NCBI GenBank assembly: GCA_039707465.1
Contig: CM077643.1
Location: forward strand, 202,826,105-202,890,104
Length of the DNA stretch: 64,000 nt
Direction of reading: 5' to 3'
Origin: Rhabdophis nuchalis
Lineage: Eukaryota > Chordata > Lepidosauria > Squamata > Natricidae
The notes beneath the pieces were generated by a model. It did no database searches. It saw only the letters and a list, made by a program, of their open reading frames with translations, and was not told the origin of the DNA. The translations under genes were made by a program, and so were the position numbers. The stretch's first letter is position 1, and each line of letters starts with the position of its first letter. Shown piece by piece: positions 33,790 to 44,403 of this stretch.

Positions 33790-35770
33790 CCTCTTCCGGT
33801 TCCGGCTCCAGCGGTGACGGGCGAGCCTAGGGCTCGCTCGCCGCTTTGTTTCTTTTCCTGCCCCCCCACGGGGGCGAGACGCCCCGTTTTTGGGGGTCTC
33901 CCATAAAGCCGGCTTGCCTGGGTCGTCCTCCCCCAGCGGCAGCTGGGAAGCGACCCTTGTCTTCGGCTTAGGTGGAGGAGAACATGCTGCGGGGGGTTTC
34001 CCCTTCGCCAATGGCGGGCGGCATCGTTCTGAAAATATGAAGAGAGCTGGCCGTTTGAGTCGGAAGGCTTCCTGGGGCTTCGGCTGCGAGGGTGAAAGTG
34101 AGTGGTTTTAAACATTTTTTTTCCTGCTGTCAGCCTGGGCTGAAAGAACTTGGAGGGGGGTGTCTGCTTGTTAAACCCCCCCTCGGACTAAAGCGGCACT
34201 TAAGAATGGCTCCTCGCTGCGAGGAAGCGGATATCTTTAATCTGGACTGTTTGAAACAAGGGAAAGTGCTCTGCGGTTTGTCTTTGAAACAATGTATCTA
34301 GGTCTGGCTGATTTGAAACAATTTTTTTTTACCACTCTCTCCTTCTGGCTCTGAGTTTGGGCGGTGAAAATGGCTTCTCTTTGTCCCTGAATGACTATTT
34401 TACTTATGGAAAATTTCCAGCGTCTCTTTGTGATTTGGACTCCCTCTGGTTACTAAAGAAGAATTTTTTTTTTGGATTTGTGATTTCTTTTCTGGAGTGC
34501 CTTCGTTATTATACTTATTGACTTGGAAAATTGTTTCTCTCTTGGTTCCTGAACTTTACAACCCTGAACTGAACTTTTGGCTCCTGACTTGCCTCAACAG
34601 CCCCACCCAAAAAACGCCATTTTAGTGGCACTGACTTTAACAGCTAACCATGGCACAAGAATCAGCACTGGCAAGCTTAGAATTAAGGATGGCCTCTCTT
34701 GAATCTGTTATACAAACTTTGGTACAAGAAATCAAGGCCCAGAGGGCAGAAAATATCAACTTTAAAAAGGAATTATTGGACACACAGAAACAAGTGCTGG
34801 AGAACACAAAGAAGAATGAAGAACTGGAAGGGGGGCTGGCGGGGGCTAAGGGAGAGATTAAAAATGTTACTAATGAGGTTGTGGAAATAAATGGGCATGT
34901 GTCTAGGATTGATATGGAAAGGATGACATACTTTTTGAGATTTCAGAATGTTTCTGAGGAAACTGGTGAATGTCTCCCTGAACTCATGAGCACAATTATA
35001 GCAGACTATTTACATAAACCTAAGGATGAGATCAGGGGGGACATTGACCTAGCCTACAGAATTAACTCTGCATATGCCAGGATAAATGAAGTACCCAGAG
35101 AGATACATGTTAAATTTGTTAGAAGGTCAACCAGAGAGGAAATCTTGAAAGTGCAAAGGGGAGGTCCGTTAATTTACCAACAAAAGGAGGTTGCTATCCT
35201 AAAGCAGATCCCAAGAAAGATTAGAGAAGCAAGAAGGAAATTTTCCTTCTTGTCCAAAAAATTGTTTGACCACGGGATCTGGTTTAGGTGGGTGATGCCC
35301 GAAGGGATGCTGGTGTTCTGGGAAGGAGGAAGAGTGAGGATTAAAACAGTTGCTGAGGCGGAAGCCTTTTTTAAAAAACATTCCTCTGTCCTGGGGGAAG
35401 ATCCAGGGGGGACAGGGGGGGGCACGGCCCCGCCCGCTGGGGGCCTGGAAGGAGAGATAGAAGATACAATTGCCAAGAGACTTAGATCTAAAAAATAACT
35501 TTGCCTTGATTTTTTGAATAATATTGTATAATATAACATGTGCATCTGGATTTTTATAAATGACTGACAGCATAGAACTGAGAACTTAGAAATATGTACT
35601 TGCTTTTACTTTGTAGTGTATGGAAAATGTTTTTTATTAATGATCTATTTTGATGTCCCGGTAGGGCCGACGACTTTGACGTGAATGCTCTCAAAATTTC
35701 TTTGTATCCCTTACCCTATCCTATTGAAAAACTGTAAAACTAATAAAACTTTTTCAATATAAAAAAAAAA
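33790..35770 (+). mobile_element. Half-L1 (HAL1-like) insertion: 5' UTR, ORF1, 3' UTR, poly(A)
   Basis: Flanked by a 16-bp direct repeat AAGATTAGAATCTCCT (33774-33789 and 35769-35784; the leading AA may be tail). GC- and CpG-rich 5' UTR to 34649, one intact ORF1 (34650-35498), then only about 260 bp to a poly(A) run. There is no ORF2 or remnant of one between. The complete 5' end and TSD indicate full-length mobilisation of an ORF2-less unit by L1 machinery in trans. Confidence 0.88.
34650..35498 (+). CDS. L1 ORF1p-like protein (282 aa, intact)
   Basis: RNA-binding chaperone of L1 retrotransposition. Residues about 10-90 form a heptad-rich coiled coil (LELRMASLESVIQTL ... QKQVLENTKKNEEL). 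About 95-185 is the RRM-like part, with YFLRFQNVSEETGE and REIHVKFVRRSTREEILK. About 185-245 is the C-terminal domain (RKIREARRKFSFLSKKL). The Gly/Pro-rich tail ends in RLRSKK. Start context is ACCATGG. No internal stop or frameshift. Retrotransposon gene inside an SGO2 intron, same strand. Confidence 0.88.
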   Translation: MAQESALASLELRMASLESVIQTLVQEIKAQRAENINFKKELLDTQKQVLENTKKNEELEGGLAGAKGEIKNVTNEVVEINGHVSRIDMERMTYFLRFQNVSEETGECLPELMSTIIADYLHKPKDEIRGDIDLAYRINSAYARINEVPREIHVKFVRRSTREEILKVQRGGPLIYQQKEVAILKQIPRKIREARRKFSFLSKKLFDHGIWFRWVMPEGMLVFWEGGRVRIKTVAEAEAFFKKHSSVLGEDPGGTGGGTAPPAGGLEGEIEDTIAKRLRSKK

Positions 35771-35784
35771 GATTAGAATCTCCT

Positions 35785-36606
35785 GAGTTAGGACAGATTT
35801 TGGTCTATCTTCAATGTCTTTATGCATGTTATTGTAATATTTCTTTTTTTATATAACAGCTTCCTCAAATTCTTTATTCTTTTATGAGATATTTTTTTCT
35901 TCGCTTTAGTTTCTTTTCTCTTGGCAATTTCTATCCTCCATTATAACATCCAATTCTTTCTTCTGTTTCATCATTTTTGTAAGTTAAACATTGAGCCTTA
36001 ACAACTTCAGTTTCATTCTACAGTTCCTCTGATTCCCTATCAGTAAGGTTCAGGATTTCAATGCAATTCCCCGTGTACTCTTTGATAATGATGGGATATA
36101 CTCAAGATCGTACTATGAATGTTGATTACTTTTTTCTTCTACTTTAGCTTAACTTAGAACTCATATGAGTTATTTGTGATCTGTTCCACAGTCAGCCCCC
36201 GGCTATATTTTTGCTATAATAACTGGTTTCTTTCATTTACTTCTACCAATAATATATTGAAATCAGTTTGATTTCTGTGCACACCATCTGGTGATATCCA
36301 TGCTTCATTTTGGTTGTTAGAAGGCTGCTTTAGCAGTGAAAAATAATTTGATTGCAGAAAGTCATTGATTGATAAGTCATTCTATGGCTTCATTTTGGTT
36401 TCCTTAAATGTAAAGCTGTAAAGTTTGACTATTTAATATTTCTCGCTTTAGTATTCTACTCTCCAATAATATGACATTATAATACGTTTAGGAGGAAAAA
36501 TATGGCTATGTCATTATCATTCAATCTACAGTACTTCTGAGGATTTATGGAGTAGAGATAGTAGCAGTATGAACATGTCCTTATTTTTTCTTTTCATTTT
36601 ATTCAG
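35785..36606 (+). other. SGO2 intron segment before the coiled-coil exon
   Basis: AT-rich; no gene or repeat recognised. Confidence 0.6.
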
Positions 36607-36782
36607 GCAACTCCTCACTTTTTAAAAATTATTTGAAACATAATAATAAGGTATTGGCCATGGCCCTTAATACAGAAAAAGAAAATTCTTGGCGGCTGGC
36701 TAATGAAAAGTTGTTATTACAAAAAGAATTGGATAGGCTGAACTTGCAGAATATCTTACTTCGACAAAAGCTAAGTTACCTG
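36607..36782 (+). CDS. SGO2: SGO2 coiled-coil exon
   Basis: Acceptor TTTATTCAG|GC, donor CTG|GTACGT. With the A from the previous exon it reads SNSSLFKNYLKHNNKVLAMA and then a leucine-rich heptad pattern (LLLQKELDRLNLQNILLRQK) typical of the shugoshin coiled coil that dimerises and binds PP2A. 176 nt; ends in phase 0. Confidence 0.92.
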
Positions 36783-37424
36783 GTACGTTCTAAAAAGTAA
36801 ATGGTGGGATCTAATATTTGATTCACTGCTTAGGTAAATAAAAATAGCACATCAATGTCCAACTATTCTTCCCTATTAATGGCTTATATCAGTAAAATGT
36901 TCAGGGGGCAATTTAATTTTTCTTTGCAATTCCTTTAATGTCCTCAGAATCTGATCTGTTGGATTTATTTAATTATTAGATTTATATTCTGTCTTTTCTA
37001 TAGATGCTGAAGGTGACATACATCGTATTTTTCTTCAAAATAAGTTAAGTCAGGGATATACAACGCAAGAATGATAGGAAAGCTATTTAACTGTTTTAGG
37101 TTGTAATTACAGAATTTTCAAAACCTTCCAGAATTTCCCTCTCTCTTCTCTTATATCAAAAAGAATCAGAGGACGGTTAATTGAGTTTCTTTCTCTTTTC
37201 CCTGAACTGTGCTATCTCTTTTTTTCCTGTCTCAAAATCACCAGTGAACTTTTATGGCTAAAAATGGATTAGGATCTCCTTTTCTTAACCAAACATCGTA
37301 ACCCTGGACCATGCTGGCTATCTCTGATTAAGAGCTTCCGCAGAGAAGGAAATGATGAAAATTCCCTAGTAAATAATTGGAGGTCAAAATCGCAATGAAT
37401 AGTTTCAGTCCAAACAAAAATAAT

Positions 37425-37935
37425 ATATTTTGTTGCTGTTAGTTGTGAAGTTGTGTCCGACCTATCACAATCCATGGACAACATTCCTCCAGGCCTTTCT
37501 GTCCTCTACCATCCCGTGGAGTCCATTTAAGCTCACACCGACTACTTCACTGACTCCAGCCACCTCATTCTCTGTCGTCCCCTTCTTTTGCCCCTCAATC
37601 TTTCCCAGCATTAGGCTCTTCTCCAGTGAGCCCTTCTCATTAGGTGGCCAAAGTATTTGAGTTTCATCTTCAGGATCTGGCCTTCTAAAGTGCAATCAGG
37701 GTTGATCTCCTCTAGGACTGACCGGTTTGATCATCTTGGAGTCCAAAGGACTTGCAGAGTTTTCTCCAGCACCATAATTCAAAGGCTTTAATTCCTTGGC
37801 ACTCAGCCTTTCTTATGGTCCAACTTTCACAGTCATACATTGCAACTAGGAAAACATAGCCTTGACTATACACACTTTTGTTTGCAGGGTAATGTCTCTG
37901 CTTTTTAGTATGCTGTCTAGATTCATTAATATTTA
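37425..37935 (-). mobile_element. BovB (RTE) LINE 3' end
   Basis: The plus strand shows gttgtgtccgacctatcaca and ccatggacaacattcctccagg, complement of the BovB 3' terminus, followed by the squamate BovB 3' UTR words cattaggctcttctccagtg and aggactgaccggtttgatca. 5'-truncated, no ORF. Confidence 0.82.
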
Positions 37936-38449
37936 TTAATATATAGGTATTTATAAAATAAGTATCCCTCTCTCTTTCTAGAATACATGGAAATGTGATA
38001 ATATTTATTTGCCTTTATTCTGCTTGTAAGCATGCATAGCTATTAGTGTGCATAAATAATCCATTTAATCAACTAGTAATTTCATCAACCAGCATTTCCA
38101 AGAAGAAATGCCTCTCTGTCTTGTTCAAAAACAAAACATAGGAACTTCTGTCAATTTTTGTATGCTCATAGTCCAATAATCAAGACACTATGAGATTTAT
38201 TAGAAACTAGCTATTCCCGGCCACGCATTGCTGTGGCCCAGTCTGGTTAAATGGCCAACCAAACTGTGTGTAGATCTATACCTGCATACATACACACAAC
38301 CACCATATAACCCCCAACCTACCTACCTACTGTATTTCTCCCTCTCTATCTATCCCTCTACCTACCTACCTACGTACTGTATTTCTTTCTTTCTCCCTCT
38401 ACCTATCTACCTACTGTATTTCCCCCTCTCTATCCCTCTACCTACCTAC

Positions 38450-38616
38450 CAGTGGTGGGTTTCTGCAGGCTCGCACCTACTCGCAAGAGCCAGATGGTGA
38501 AATTTAGAGAACCGGTGAGAGGGGGTTCCACCGGCGGACCCAGAAGTAAGTCTGGCCTGCCGCTGCCAGTAACTCAATGGGAAGGAAAGGAAAGGAAGGC
38601 AGAAAGTAAGAAAGGA

Positions 38617-38664
<48 letters not shown>

Positions 38665-38847
38665 GAAAGAATTTATCATCACAATTGAGCCCAAAATTTT
38701 GGTTGCTAAGCAAGAGCATTGTTAAATGAGTTTCACCACATTTTACAAGTTGGCCACTCCCACCCTGTCACATGACTGCCAAGCCACGCCCACAAAATAG
38801 GCCACACTTAGAGAGTAGGTTCTAAAAAAATTTGAAACCCACCACTG
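38450..38847. mobile_element. hAT MITE (398 bp) with internal (GAAA)n
   Basis: CAGTGGTGGGTTTC ... GAAACCCACCACTG, 14-bp inverted ends. CTACCTAC is duplicated at 38442-38449 and 38848-38855, although the target is itself a CTAC repeat. A (GAAA)n run at about 38610-38665 sits mid-element, at the position of the giant GA tract in the 8727-10632 element. Confidence 0.85.
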
Positions 38848-39485
38848 CTACCTACCTACTGTATCTCCCTCTTTCTCTTCCTCTACCTACCTACCTACTG
38901 TATTTCTCGCTATCTATACAACTACTTACCTACCTACCTGCCTACGGTATTTCTCCCTCTCTGTCTATCCCTCTACTTACCTACCTATTGTATTTCTTGC
39001 TTTCTCCCGCTACCTACCTACCTACCTACCTACCTACCTACCTACTGTATTTCTCCCTCTCTATCTATTCCCCTATCTACCTACCTGCCTACCTACTATA
39101 TTTCTTCCTTTCTCCCTCTACCTACCTACCTACCGTATTTCTCCCTATCTATCCACCTACCTACCTACTATATTTCTTCCTTTCTCCCTCTACCTACCTA
39201 CCTACCTACCTACTGTATTTCTCCCTCTCTGTCTATCCCTCTACTTACCTACTTATTGTATTTCTTGCTTTCTCCCTCTACCTACCTACCTACCTACCTA
39301 CCTACCTACCTACTGTATTTCTCCCTCTCTATCTATCCCCCTATCTACCTACCTGCCTACCTACTGTATTTCTCCCTATCTATCCACCTACCTACCTACC
39401 TACCATAATTCTTCCTTTCTCCCTCTACCTACCTACCTACCGTATTTCTTTCTATCACCCTATCTACCTACCTATTGTGTTTCTT

Positions 39486-39551
<66 letters not shown>

Positions 39552-39634
39552 CACCTACCTACCTATCCACCTACCTACCTACCTACCTACCTTATTTCTC
39601 CCTCTCTGTCTATCCCTATATCTACCTACCTACT
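38848..39634. repeat. CTAC/CTAT tetranucleotide array
   Basis: CTAC runs with recurring gtatttctccctctctatct spacers and a pure (CTAT)n block at about 39484-39550. No coding meaning despite a long Tyr/Leu/Pro-rich ORF. Confidence 0.92.
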
Positions 39635-40346
39635 GTAATACAATAATACAATAGCAGAGTTGGAAGGGACCTTGGAGGTCATCTAGTCCAACTCCCTACC
39701 TAGGCAAGAAGCCCTATACCCATGATGGCGAACCTATGGCACGGGTGCCACAGGTGGCACACAGAACCATTTCTTAGGCCACGTGAGGCATTGCCCTGTC
39801 AGCTTCAGTGTGTATGTGTGCCCTGGCCAGCTGATTTAGGCCTTCTTTTGAGCCATTTTTTGCCCTCTGGAGGTGGGGGAAGGCTGTTTTCACCCTCCCC
39901 AGGCTCCTATAAAGCCTCTGGAGCCTGGGGATGACATAAAAAGCATGCCAAATGCAGGGGGTCATGCACATAGCATTATGGATGTGGCACATCTGTGCAC
40001 ATCGTCCCTGCACTCCCCCTGCTTTTGGCACGCGAGCCAAAAAAGTTTAGCCATCACTGGCCTATACCATTTCAGACAAATGGCTATCCAACATCTTCTT
40101 GAAGACTTGCAATGTTGGGGCATTCACAACTTCTGGAGGCAAGCTGTTCCACTGATTAATTGTTCTAACTGTCAGGAAATTTCTCCTCAGTTCTAAGTTG
40201 CTTCTCTCTTGATTAGTTTCCACCCATTGCTTCTTGTTCTGCCCTCAGGTGCTTTGGAGAATAGCTTGACTCCCTCTTCTTTGTGGCAACCCCTGAGATA
40301 TTGGAAGGCTGCTATCCTGTCTCCCCTAGTCCCTCTTTTATTAAAC
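39635..40346 (-). mobile_element. CR1 3' end, split by a hAT MITE
   Basis: The minus strand ends GGACCTTCCAACTCTGCTATT-type CR1 3' sequence with a TATTG-like tail, and encodes the ORF2 C-terminal INQWNSLPPEVV-type region. The same piece recurs at 40391-40716 and 63385-63750, each time directly after a CTAC array. Confidence 0.8.
39720..40059. mobile_element. hAT MITE (340 bp)
   Basis: CCATGATGGCGAACCTATGG at the left faces GTTTAGCCATCACTG at the right. Flanks ccctatac (39712-39719) and gcctatac (40060-40067) agree at 7 of 8. It splits the CR1 3' piece. Confidence 0.82.
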
Positions 40347-40390
40347 TGTATTTCTCCCTCTCTCTCTATTCCCCTATCTACCTACCTACT

Positions 40391-40716
40391 GTAATACAAT
40401 AATACAATAGCAGAGTTGGAAGGGACCTTGGAGGTCATCTAGTCCAACTCCCTGCCTAGGCAGGAAGCCCTATACCATTTCAGACAAATGGCTATCCAAC
40501 ATCTTCTTAAAGACTTGCAGTGTTGGGGCATTCACAACTTCTGGAGGCAAGCTGTTCCACTGATTGATTGTTCTAACTGTCAGGAAATTTATCCTCAGTT
40601 CTAAGTTGCTTCTCTCCTTGATTAGTTTCCACCCATTTGCTTCTTGTTCTGCCCTCATGTGCTTTGGAGAATAGCTTGACTTCCTCTTCTTTGTGGCAGC
40701 CTCTGAGATATTGAAA
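40391..40716 (-). mobile_element. Second CR1 3' end piece (tandem copy)
   Basis: Nearly repeats 39635-40346 without its MITE. The minus strand 40658-40470 encodes the CR1 ORF2 C-terminus (ERSNLELRINFLTVRTINQW and then NSLPPEVVNAPTLQVFKKML). It is broken at gagatattg by the LINE insertion and resumes at 47080. Confidence 0.82.
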
Positions 40717-40771
40717 TTTTAAATTGGGCTTTAGGGATTTTAATGGGGTAGTTTTTAGCACAGGGTGTAAT
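40717..40771 (+). mobile_element. LINE D, left part of 3' UTR
   Basis: ctttagggattttaatgggg and agcacagggtgtaatttaat match the 3' UTR of copy B (44143-44193). The matching right part with tail is at 46974-47079, so D was split by the B/C block. Confidence 0.55.
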
Positions 40772-43700
40772 TTAATATAGTTCACTTTATTTGCCCGGGA
40801 CTCTATCTGTGAACTTGCCCCATGTCCCCTAGGTTGGGTGTCCTCCATGTTTTTAGCAGTGTACTCTAGGTGTGATCTCCTTTGCCTGTGGGAGGCTCCC
40901 CTCTCGCAGGCTTGGCCCCCCTGTCTAACACGGGCCCACCTTGAGGTTGGACTAATTGCTCCTGAGAGGTGGGCGAAGCGCAAATTAAGGGGGTTTTTAA
41001 ATAAATTTTTAATTCGGATTTTAGGGGGTTCCAGGGTGGGGTGGGGGGTAATAGACAGGTAGAGACAGACGAGGACAGAGAGGGCCAGGCCAGCAGGCGA
41101 CGGAGGGAAGCGGAAGGATCCGTTGGGGGGGGGGGAAATACGAGTCGTCCCGGTGGAGGGCATTTCTATCCAGAAGGTCGTGGGGAGAGGCAGGTCCGAG
41201 GGGAGACAAGTTCTACCCTCCCGGTTGAGGGCACAGAACCGTTGGTTACAAACGGTGAAGTGCCACAACCCCCGCAGGCTAGGTGGTCAGGGAGTACAGA
41301 GCCAGGGCCTACGGCTGATGTTTTGCAACGCCAGGTCCATGGTCAACAAAGCCCCCCTCGTCCATGACCTTGTGTCTGAGGGGGAGCCGGACCTGGTAGG
41401 AATTGCGGAGACCTGGCTGGGCCACGAGGGTGGACTTCCCCTCGTTGAAATGTGCCCACCAGGTTACCGCGCTTTTCATCAGCCTCGGGCCCTAGGTAGG
41501 GGTGGTGGGGTAGCGGTTATTGTTAGGGAAGGTCTTGAGCCGAGAGAGACCATTGTGCCACAGACTACCGGTTGTGAGTCCCTCTGCGTGAAGTGGGGCC
41601 TAGAGAGGCAGTTGGGCTTGCTGGTTGTATACCTGGCTCCCCGCTATGTAGCAGCAGCCCTGCCCGAGCTCCTTGAGATGATCGCTACGGTGGCAATTGA
41701 GACCCCCAGACTTGTAGTCATGGGGGACTTTAATCTGCCATCAGTGGGCGAATCATCCGTGGTAGCTCGGGAGTTCATGGCTTCCATGACGGCCATGGAC
41801 CTGACCCAACTAATTCAAGGCCCCACTCACGAGGGTGGACATACACCGGACCTCATCTTTGTCTCAGGCCAATGGAAGAGTGATCTGGGTATAGGGGATA
41901 TAGTCATCACGCCCTTGTCATGGTCAGACCACTCACTTCTCCGGCTCGACTTTCCGACCGCTGCTCCCCTCCGCGGGGAGGCGGAACCCGAGTTACCAAT
42001 CTGGTTCCGCCCCAGGCGCCTGATGGACCCGGATGGGTTCCAGGCGGCGCTTGGGCCATTTCCTGTACCCCTGACCCGCGCCCCGATGGAGGACCTCGTG
42101 GCCGCATGGAATACTGCGACCGCGGGAGCCTTGGATCGGGTCGCGCCCTTGCGGCCTCTCTTGCGGTGGCGAAACACCCTGGCTCCTTGGTTTACCGAAG
42201 AGCTGAGGGTGATGAAACGCCGCAAGAGATGCCTAGAGAGAAGATGGAGGTCTACCTGATTTGAATCTGACCGGACACAGGTAAGAGCCCATTTACGGAC
42301 TTACATTGTGGCGCTGAGAGTGGCCAAACGTCATCATTGTGCTACTCTCATAGCATCCGCAGACAACCGCCCTGCCGCCCTGTTTAGGGTGACCCGCTCC
42401 CTCCTTCAACAGAGGGTGCGGGAAGCCCCGTTACAGGGTAGAGCAGAGGAATTTGTGATTTTTCTGCAGGAGAAAACCGCTCAGATACAGAACGAGCTAG
42501 CCCCCATTGATGGCCCAGTGGGATGCCACGAGACAGATCTTGTTTGGGAGGAGTTTGACTCCGTTACTTCCGAGGATATGGACAGGTTACGTGGGCGACT
42601 GCGAGCCACCACATGTTTATTGGACCCGTGTCCCTCCTGGCTTGTACTGGCATCCTGGGAGGTGACACGAGGCTGGCTCCAAGAGGTTGTCAACGCATCC
42701 TTAAGTGAGGGTTCCTTGCCTGCTTCCCTAAAAGAGGCTATGGTGAGGCGCCTCCTTAAGAAGCCCTCTTTGGATCCAGCTCTATTAAACAATTATCGTC
42801 CAGTCTCCAACCTTCCCTTTTTGGCGAAGGTTGTTGAGAGTGTGGTGGCACAACAGTTTCCCCGTCACCTGGAGGAAGTTGATTATCTAGACCCGCGCCA
42901 GTCCGGCTTTCGGCCCGGGCATAGCACCGAGACGGCATTGGTCGCGTTGGTCGATGATCTCTGGAGGGCCAGAGATGGGGGTTGTTCCTCCATCCTGGTC
43001 CTATTAGACCTCTCGGCGGCTTTCGATACCATCGACCATGGTATCCTATTGCATCGGCTGGGGGAGTTGGGGGTGGGAGGCACCGTTTTACGGTGGTTCT
43101 CCTCCTACCTCTCTGACTGATTGCAATTTGTGTTGGCAGGAGAGCAGAGGTCGACCTCGAGACCTCTCACATGTGGGGTGCCTCAGGGGTCGGTCCTCTC
43201 GCCTCTCCTGTTCAACACATACATGAAGCCGCTGGGTGAGATCATCCGTGGTTTTGGGGTAGAGTACCATCTCTACGCTGATGACACTCAGCTGTATATA
43301 TCTACCCCAAACCACCCCAACGATGCCGTAGCGGTGATGTGCCAGTGCCTGGAAGCCGTGCGGATCTGGATGGGAAGTAACGGACTCAGGCTCAACCCGA
43401 CCAAGACCGAGTGGCTGTGGTTTCTGGCCGCCCGATTCAACCAGCTCACTCCATCGCTGGCCATAGGGGGCGAACATCTTGCCCCTGTGGACGGGGCGCG
43501 CAATTTGGGTGTCCTCCTGGATGCCCGGCTGTCCATGGAAGATCAAGTGACAGCCGTGGCTAGGAGGGCGTTTTACCAGGTTCGCCTGGTTCGCCAGTTG
43601 TGCCCCCTATTGGATCGGGATGCCCTTTGCACAGTCACTCATGCTCTCGTGACATCCCGACTGGACTATTGTAACTCTCTCTACATGGGGCTCCCCTTGA

Positions 43701-44330
43701 GGTGCACCCGAAGACTTCAGCTGGTCCAGAATGCAGCCGCGCGAGCAATAATGGGGACCGCAAGGTACACCCATGTAACACCGCTCTTGCGCGAGCTGCA
43801 CTGGCTGCCTGTCGTCTTTCGGGTGCGCTTCAAGGTGCTGGTTGTCATCTTTAAAACGCTCCATGGCTCGGGACCTAGCTATCTGCGGGATCGGATCCTG
43901 CCCCATACATCCTCACGGCCGATCCGCTCCCACAGAGAGGGACTTCTCCGGGTGCCGTCCACTAGACTGTGTCAGCGGGCGACGCCCAGGGGAAGGGCCT
44001 TCTCTGTGGCGGGCCCAGCCCTCCGGAACGACCTCCCCCCCGACATTAGAACAACTACGGACCTCCGCTCCTTCCGTCGAAAACTGAAAACACACTTTTT
44101 CTGTCTGGCCGGCCTTGGTTAGTCTCTACCTCTGGGGTGTTTAGGGAATTTAGTTTTAATGGGGTTTTTAGCGCAGGGACGATCAATTTAATCTGTTTTT
44201 ATTTATTGTATTTATTGTTTGTATATATTTTTATATGTTTTAATTTCCCTGTGCACCGCTCCGAGTCCCCTTGGGGAGAGGACGCGGTATACAAAATTAA
44301 ATATTATTATTATTATTATTTATTATTATT
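40772..44330 (+). mobile_element. L2/CR1-clade LINE, copy B (ORF2 nearly intact)
   Basis: A single frame runs from 41123 to 44122. It holds the endonuclease (NARSMVNKAPLVHDL, VGIAETWLGHEGG, VVYLAPRYV, VMGDFNLPSVG, SDHSLLRLDFPT), RT ([78 protein letters not shown] at about 43274) and the C-terminal domain. The only stops are TGA at 42257 and 43118, both explicable as CGA to TGA. 3' UTR with the ccctgtgcaccgctccgagt end and an (ATT)n tail. Truncated in the 5' UTR. Confidence 0.9.
41123..44122 (+). pseudogene. LINE copy B ORF2 (endonuclease-RT), two in-frame stops
   Basis: About 1,000 codons in one frame. AP-endonuclease spans roughly codons 70-310 (GDFN at about 200), RT roughly 470-760. TGA replaces Arg at codons 379 and 666; the first corresponds to CGC in copy A. 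It would encode nicking endonuclease and reverse transcriptase for target-primed reverse transcription. Confidence 0.88.
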
Positions 44331-44335
44331 TAATG

Positions 44336-44400
<65 letters not shown>

Positions 44401-44403
44401 TAT
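44300..44403. repeat. (ATT)n microsatellite between two LINE tails
   Basis: About 100 bp of ATT units joining the 3' end of copy B (plus) to the 3' end of copy C (minus). Confidence 0.93.
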
